The notes beneath the pieces were generated by a model. It was not told where the DNA came from. It ran no database searches and worked only from the letters and a program-made list of their open reading frames with translations. This document shows, one piece after another, positions 7,570 through 11,107 of a stretch of DNA of 11,107 nt. The number at the start of each line of letters is the position of its first letter. The first letter of the stretch is position 1. This DNA is from Proteobacteria bacterium CAG:495. Its GTDB lineage: Bacteria; Pseudomonadota; Alphaproteobacteria; RF32; CAG-239. Both the position numbers and the translations under genes were made by a program. Location: NCBI GenBank assembly GCA_000432275.1, contig HF995320.1, positions 1 through 11,107 of the forward strand. Direction: 5' to 3'.

Positions 7570-7598
7570 AATATACCACAGAATCGCCCGCCCGTAAA
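7570..7598 (-). promoter_or_regulatory. Promoter of the 249-residue gene
   Basis: Minus-strand TTTACG (7593-7598) and TATATT (7570-7575) are 17 nt apart, matching the consensus at 4 of 6 and 5 of 6 bases. The predicted start is near 7563, which leaves a leader of about 78 nt before the ATG at 7485. It points away from mraZ, so the two genes are divergently transcribed. Confidence 0.6.
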
Positions 7599-7706
7599 TA
7601 GACAAAATAAATAAAATTCAATGATTTGAAAGAACAACGCCGCGGTTAGCAGAATAGTGTTAAAAAAAGATAAAAAATATCCCCAATTTTTTTGCACATG
7701 GAAGCT

Positions 7707-7725
7707 CAAGCCCTCTGCGGGCTTG
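7707..7725. other. Unassigned hairpin upstream of mraZ
   Basis: CAAGCCC (7707-7713) and GGGCTTG (7719-7725) form a perfect 7-bp stem with a 5-nt loop in an otherwise AT-rich control region. No T-run follows directly on either strand, so it does not look like a standard terminator. It lies between the two divergent promoters. A protein-binding palindrome or an RNA element of an upstream mraZ transcript are both possible. Confidence 0.4.
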
Positions 7726-7786
7726 GAGAGAATCGAAAAAAATTTATGCAGAACAAACACAGAACAGTTAACAATTTACTAAATTT

Positions 7787-7811
7787 TCCCATTGATTCCC
7801 ATATTTTCCCA
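7787..7811. promoter_or_regulatory. MraZ operator: three TCCCA boxes in 10-bp phase
   Basis: TCCCA occurs at 7787-7791, 7797-7801 and 7807-7811, each separated by exactly 5 nt. On the minus strand this is TGGGA repeated every 10 bp, the spacing and sequence described for MraZ binding upstream of E. coli mraZ (TGGGN with 5-nt gaps). The boxes overlap the -35 and spacer of the predicted mraZ promoter, so bound MraZ should block RNA polymerase and repress its own operon. Confidence 0.85.
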
Positions 7812-7820
7812 TGTTATACC
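7792..7820 (+). promoter_or_regulatory. Candidate mraZ (dcw cluster) promoter
   Basis: TTGATT (7792-7797) and TATACC (7815-7820) lie 17 nt apart, each matching the consensus at 4 of 6 bases. Transcription would start near 7827, about 30 nt before the proposed TTG start. Its interleaving with the TCCCA boxes supports it. A second weak -10 (CATAAA, 7820-7825) is possible. Confidence 0.5.
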
Positions 7821-7856
7821 ATAAATAACACAGGAATTAACGAGGGAAGCAAAGAG

Positions 7857-8324
7857 TTGCGCAAGTCATTTCTCTTTATGGATACAATCTATAACAAGGT
7901 AGACGCCAAAGGCCGCGTCTCCCTTCCCTCAGATTACCGCGCAATAGTTAAAGAAACGTCAAGCGAGATTGTATGCTACAGAAGCCTCAGCGCTCCCTGT
8001 ATTGAAGGATGCCTGGAAGACCTGTTGGACAAGCTGGCCGCAGACATCGAAACTTCGCTCGACTTTTTTTCTCAGGAACAAGACGACCTGACCAACCTGA
8101 TTTTCGGCGATGCAAAAAGATATCCCTTTGATTCGACAGGGCGGATTATGCTGAGCGAAAAACTGCTTAAGCATGCCGGCATCAAAGACAGCGCCGTTTT
8201 TGTCGGCAAGGGCCGCAAATTCCAAATTTGGAACCCGGAAAACTGGGAAAAAGAAGAAGCCCGCATCCGCGCCGAAGTCCTCAAAAAACGCCCATCCCTC
8301 AAAAGCCCGGCGGAGGACAAGTAA
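7857..8324 (+). CDS. mraZ: Transcriptional regulator MraZ
   Basis: MraZ is a DNA-binding ring-forming protein with two AbrB-like domains that represses the division and cell wall operon it heads. The product has 155 residues from the TTG start. DAKGR (16-20) and DSTGR (92-96) are the paired conserved motifs of the two domains, and GRKFQIWNPENW is the typical end of the second. I prefer TTG at 7857: AGGGA lies about 9 nt upstream, and it restores the N-terminal FL...NKxDAKGR seen in alphaproteobacterial MraZ. The ATG at 7878 is 7 codons inside and has no ribosome site. Longer forms would run through the operator and promoter. A GGAGG near its 3' end serves rsmH, whose ATG directly follows the mraZ stop. 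Confidence 0.93.
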   Translation: MRKSFLFMDTIYNKVDAKGRVSLPSDYRAIVKETSSEIVCYRSLSAPCIEGCLEDLLDKLAADIETSLDFFSQEQDDLTNLIFGDAKRYPFDSTGRIMLSEKLLKHAGIKDSAVFVGKGRKFQIWNPENWEKEEARIRAEVLKKRPSLKSPAEDK

Positions 8325-9254
8325 ATGAACCCCAATTACAAAAGACATTTTCCGGTGATGTTGTCCGAAGTGCTCGAGGCTCTGGCCCCGGCAGACGGTA
8401 AAACGTATGTCGACGCGACTTTTGGCAACGGAGGATACAGCGAAGCCGTTTTGGAAAAAGCAAACTGTAAAGTCATCGCCCTCGACCGCGACCCGACAGT
8501 CAGCGCCAGAGCCGAAGAGCTGAAGGCCAAATTCGGCAGCCGGTTTGATTTCAGAGCCGGACAGTTCGGCGATTTTGCACAACTGGTAACCGAGGACATC
8601 GACGGTGCGGTTTTTGACATCGGGGTCTCCTCCATGCAGCTGGACGAAGCCGAACGCGGTTTCTCTTTCGGCAAAGACGCTCCCCTGGATATGCGGATGT
8701 CACAAAAAGGCACCTCTGCCGCCGATTTGGTCAATACCCTCAAAGAAGAAGATTTGGCCAATTTGATTTATCGTTACGGCGAAGAGAAAAAATCCCGTGC
8801 CATTGCCCGCAAAATCGTCGAAGCACGCAAGGCCAAGCCGATTGAAACGACCAAAGAGCTGGCCGAGATAATCTATACCGTCATCCGCCGCACGCCGAAC
8901 ACCATCGATCCGGCAACAAGAACTTTTCAGGCTTTGAGAATCACCGTCAATGACGAACTCGGCGAGCTTGAAAAAGGGCTGGCGGGAGCGACTTCCCGTT
9001 TAAAACCGGGCGGCAGACTGGTCGTTGTGGACTTTCATTCGCTGGAAGACCGCATCGTCAAAAACTTTTTCAAAGAAAACGCCGGCCAAAGCGCTCATGT
9101 ATCGCGCTATCTGCCGGAAGTAAATTCAACCAAAGGCATAACGTTTGCAAAATGCTCCAAGGCAATCGCCGCATCTCAGGAAGAGATTGCGCAAAACGCC
9201 CGTTCGCGCTCCGCCAAGCTGCGTTATGCCATAAAAAAGCAACTCGAAGTCTAG
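8325..9254 (+). CDS. rsmH: 16S rRNA (cytosine-1402 N4) methyltransferase RsmH
   Basis: RsmH (formerly MraW) uses S-adenosylmethionine to methylate N4 of C1402 in the P-site region of 16S rRNA. The 309 residues are full length. HFPVMLSEVLEAL opens the protein; DATFGNGGYSEAVL (from residue 30) is the SAM-binding loop; FDIGVSSMQLDEAERGFSF and APLDMRM follow in the catalytic region. RTFQALRITVNDELGELE (199-216) and VVDFHSLEDRIVKNFF (234-249) are the C-terminal family signatures. It ends in a basic tail, RSRSAKLRYAIKK. The ATG abuts the mraZ TAA (TAAATG), with GGAGG at 8312-8316 inside mraZ, 8 nt away, so translation is coupled. Second gene of the cluster, as in most bacteria. Confidence 0.98.
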   Translation: MNPNYKRHFPVMLSEVLEALAPADGKTYVDATFGNGGYSEAVLEKANCKVIALDRDPTVSARAEELKAKFGSRFDFRAGQFGDFAQLVTEDIDGAVFDIGVSSMQLDEAERGFSFGKDAPLDMRMSQKGTSAADLVNTLKEEDLANLIYRYGEEKKSRAIARKIVEARKAKPIETTKELAEIIYTVIRRTPNTIDPATRTFQALRITVNDELGELEKGLAGATSRLKPGGRLVVVDFHSLEDRIVKNFFKENAGQSAHVSRYLPEVNSTKGITFAKCSKAIAASQEEIAQNARSRSAKLRYAIKKQLEV

Positions 9255-9269
9255 GAAGGGATTCGAAAG

Positions 9270-9653
9270 ATGAACAGCACAAAAATAGCCACTATCGCGT
9301 TATGGATTGCGTTGCCCTGTTTAATAGGTTTCAGCTCTTTGGTTATGAAAAACAAGGTTCAGGAGCTTGAAAACGAGTTAAATTCAATCAACCGCAACAT
9401 TCAGGACGACATTAAGACTATCCACGTGCTCAAAGCGGAATGGAGCCATCTCAACAATCCGTCGCGTCTGCGGCAACTGGCTGCCAAACATATTTCGCTG
9501 AATCCGGTCCGGGCTGAACAAATTATTAACTATTCTGCGTTACCATTCAGCTATGAAAACGGCGAATCGAGAAAGATAGCCGCAAGAAAAAATATTTCGA
9601 GTTACGCCGAGCAGAACAAGGAACTTAAAAGACTTACCAATGCCCGCCGTTAA
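9270..9653 (+). CDS. ftsL: Cell division protein FtsL
   Basis: FtsL is a small single-pass membrane protein that, with FtsB and FtsQ, activates the septal synthase FtsW-FtsI. The 127 residues show a short cytoplasmic N-terminus, a membrane segment at about 6-26 (IATIALWIALPCLIGFSSLV) and a coiled coil at about 27-65 (KVQELENELNSINRNIQDDI). The following IHVLKAEWSHLNNPSRLRQL is the conserved core of alphaproteobacterial FtsL. The C-terminal 35 residues are basic and less conserved. The start has AGGAAGGGA about 8 nt upstream. It lies 15 nt after rsmH and 30 nt before ftsI, the expected order. FtsL diverges quickly, but position and core motif make the call firm. Confidence 0.93.
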   Translation: MNSTKIATIALWIALPCLIGFSSLVMKNKVQELENELNSINRNIQDDIKTIHVLKAEWSHLNNPSRLRQLAAKHISLNPVRAEQIINYSALPFSYENGESRKIAARKNISSYAEQNKELKRLTNARR

Positions 9654-9683
9654 CCCGTTAAGTTATGGGCAGAAGCAAATACA

Positions 9684-11107
9684 ATGGCAGGAAAGTATTT
9701 TTCCAAAAAAGGCAAGGATGACTTTTACCTTCCCGGTGAAGAAATTAAGATTGACAAGAGTTCCTCTTTCAAAAGCTTTTCCTGTGAAAAAGACCCCGTA
9801 TCCGTTTGTAAAAACCGCGTGTTAGCCGCTTTGCTCGGATTTATTGCCGTATATACGGTTATTGCGGCGCGATTGTTTGACCTTTGCATTATTCCCAACC
9901 TTCATTTCAGTTCTGAGGCCGACGACGCCTCCCCCGGCATTTATGCCCAGAATCCCATCCGCCGCGCAGACATCATCGACCGCAACGGAACCATCATCGC
10001 CACTTCGCTGCCGACCGTTAACCTGTATGCCAATCCGCGCAAAGTGCTGAATCCCAAAAAAGCAGCCGAAGAACTGGTCCGGGTTTTGCCGGAGCTGAAA
10101 TACGACAGCGTTTACAAAAAGCTCACCCGCCGGGGCAGCTTTGTTTATCTGAAACGAAACCTGACACCCTCGCAGCAATATCAAATCAACTATCTGGGCA
10201 TTCCGGGGCTGGAGTTTGAAAACGGCGAAAAACGCGTCTATCCGCACAAAAACTTGTTTGCCCACGTTATCGGCACCACCAACATCGACAACATCGGCAT
10301 TTCCGGCATTGAAAAAGAAATGAACGAAAGGCTCACCCAGTCGGACATTCCGCTGATGCTTTCAATTGACGTCGGCATTCAGGACACAATCCGAGAGATG
10401 CTCAAAGAAGGTATGGAAAAATTTAAGGCCGAAGGCGCTACGGCGGTTTTGCTTGACGTCAAGACCAGCGAAATCGTTTCCATGGTTTCGCTGCCCGACT
10501 ACGACCCCAACATCAACAAGGTGAAAAAAGAACAGGCCTTGTTCAATATGGCGACCAAAGGCGTATATGAACCGGGTTCAGTCTTAAAAATCTTTAATAC
10601 CGCGATGTCGCTGGAGAGCGGAAAAGTTAAAGTTGCCGACAGGTTTGACGCCTCTGAGCCGCTAAAACTCAAACACAACGTCATTAAGGACTACCGCGGC
10701 GAGAACCGCTGGCTGTCCGTGCCTGAAATTCTGGTTTATTCCTCTAACATCGGTTCGGCTCGTATGGCGCTGAAAGTCGGCGGCAACGAGCAGCGCAATT
10801 TTTTGGAAAAGCTGGGATTTTTTGAACCGCTTAGCATTGAAGTGGCGGAAAAAGGCCAGCCGCTGGTCCCTAAAAAATGGAGCGAAGGAACAATTGCGAC
10901 GGTGGCTTTCGGCTACGGACTGGCGGTTTCGCCCCTGCATGTCGTCAGCGGATATGCCGCAATGATTAACGGCGGCATTTATCACAGCCCGACACTGATT
11001 AAAGGCAGCAGCAAAACCAAAGACGGACACCGGGTTATTTCGTTCAACACTTCCAAGGCAATGCGCGATTTGATGAGACTGGTGGTAACCGACGGTTCCG
11101 GCAGACG
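9684..11107 (+). CDS. ftsI: Septal peptidoglycan transpeptidase FtsI (PBP3), 3' end missing
   Basis: FtsI is the class B penicillin-binding protein that cross-links septal peptidoglycan with FtsW. The window holds 474 codons and cuts the gene. Residues 1-45 are a charged cytoplasmic tail, 46-70 a membrane anchor (VLAALLGFIAVYTVIAARLF), then the dimerisation domain with RADIIDRNGTIIATSLPT. In the transpeptidase domain, EPGSVLK gives the SxxK motif with nucleophile Ser299 and Lys302, and YSSN gives the SxN motif (353-355). The KTG motif should follow just beyond VVTDGSGR and is off the window. The ATG at 9684 is the only sensible start, since the frame upstream has no start codon back to the ftsL stop; the ribosome site is weak, so coupling to ftsL is likely. 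The cytoplasmic tail looks rather long and Lys-rich. Confidence 0.96.
   Translation, partial: MAGKYFSKKGKDDFYLPGEEIKIDKSSSFKSFSCEKDPVSVCKNRVLAALLGFIAVYTVIAARLFDLCIIPNLHFSSEADDASPGIYAQNPIRRADIIDRNGTIIATSLPTVNLYANPRKVLNPKKAAEELVRVLPELKYDSVYKKLTRRGSFVYLKRNLTPSQQYQINYLGIPGLEFENGEKRVYPHKNLFAHVIGTTNIDNIGISGIEKEMNERLTQSDIPLMLSIDVGIQDTIREMLKEGMEKFKAEGATAVLLDVKTSEIVSMVSLPDYDPNINKVKKEQALFNMATKGVYEPGSVLKIFNTAMSLESGKVKVADRFDASEPLKLKHNVIKDYRGENRWLSVPEILVYSSNIGSARMALKVGGNEQRNFLEKLGFFEPLSIEVAEKGQPLVPKKWSEGTIATVAFGYGLAVSPLHVVSGYAAMINGGIYHSPTLIKGSSKTKDGHRVISFNTSKAMRDLMRLVVTDGSGR

Larger units (their letters stand above)
7486..7856. promoter_or_regulatory. Divergent control region between orphan gene and mraZ
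   Basis: This 371-bp stretch carries no convincing gene. It is AT-rich and holds the leftward promoter of the 249-residue gene, an unassigned hairpin, three MraZ-type boxes, the rightward mraZ promoter and the mraZ ribosome site. A minus-strand frame from a GTG at 7760 to 7482 is hydrophobic and Phe/Leu-rich, as expected by chance from AT-rich DNA, and has no ribosome site. Confidence 0.75.

Noticed and set aside
7482..7760. Minus-strand 92-codon frame from a GTG, ending in an ATGA overlap with the 249-residue gene
   Set aside because: No ribosome site, composition expected from AT-rich DNA, and it would span the gene's own promoter. The ATGA overlap looks accidental.
7692..7856. Upstream extension of the MraZ frame
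   Set aside because: It runs through the MraZ boxes, the promoter and the ribosome site, and the residues do not resemble MraZ.
7959..8582. Minus-strand 207-codon open frame across mraZ and rsmH
   Set aside because: Both genes on the plus strand are firmly identified; this frame resembles no protein and has no supporting signals.
9640..9825. 61-codon plus-strand frame between ftsL and ftsI
   Set aside because: It overlaps the ftsI N-terminus in another frame and has no family features.

Overview
The window looks like a piece of the core chromosome of a Gram-negative bacterium, most probably an alphaproteobacterium. The evidence is the lipid A gene lpxC next to bamD and recN (a neighbourhood typical of Alphaproteobacteria), an FtsL with the alphaproteobacterial conserved core, an MraZ of the same type, and a type A RNase P RNA. 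Base composition is moderate by eye. A host-associated, gut-type alphaproteobacterium would fit the Cys-rich repeat protein at the left edge, but that is only a guess.

Layout from left to right. (1) Positions 1-1242 hold the 3' part of a cysteine-rich protein with three 29-residue tandem repeats and a Cys-poor C-terminal domain. It ends at a strong symmetric hairpin that also serves the convergent gltX. (2) Positions 1295-6165, minus strand, carry lpxC, bamD and recN as a tight unit, then gltX, which is separated by a terminator and a likely promoter of its own. (3) Positions 6194-6614, minus strand, are rnpB (RNase P RNA), ending only 28 nt before lpxC. (4) Positions 6736-7485, minus strand, are an unrecognised 249-residue gene with its own promoter and a UUCG-capped terminator. 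(5) Positions 7486-7856 are a divergent AT-rich control region with three TCCCA boxes in 10-bp phase, best read as the MraZ operator. (6) From 7857 to the right edge, plus strand, the start of the division and cell wall (dcw) cluster follows: mraZ, rsmH, ftsL and the first 474 codons of ftsI.

Functionally the window joins envelope assembly (LpxC for lipid A, BamD for outer-membrane proteins, FtsI and FtsL for septal peptidoglycan) with information processing (GltX, RNase P, RsmH, RecN). MraZ probably represses its own operon through the boxes at 7787-7811. In many Alphaproteobacteria lpxC-bamD-recN follows ftsZ at the far end of the dcw cluster. Here it lies upstream of the cluster head and points the other way, which suggests a local rearrangement.

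No CRISPR array, transposase, integrase, toxin-antitoxin pair or tRNA was seen. The parts least explained by known families are the Cys-rich repeat protein and the 249-residue orphan. I see no clear new multi-gene system.
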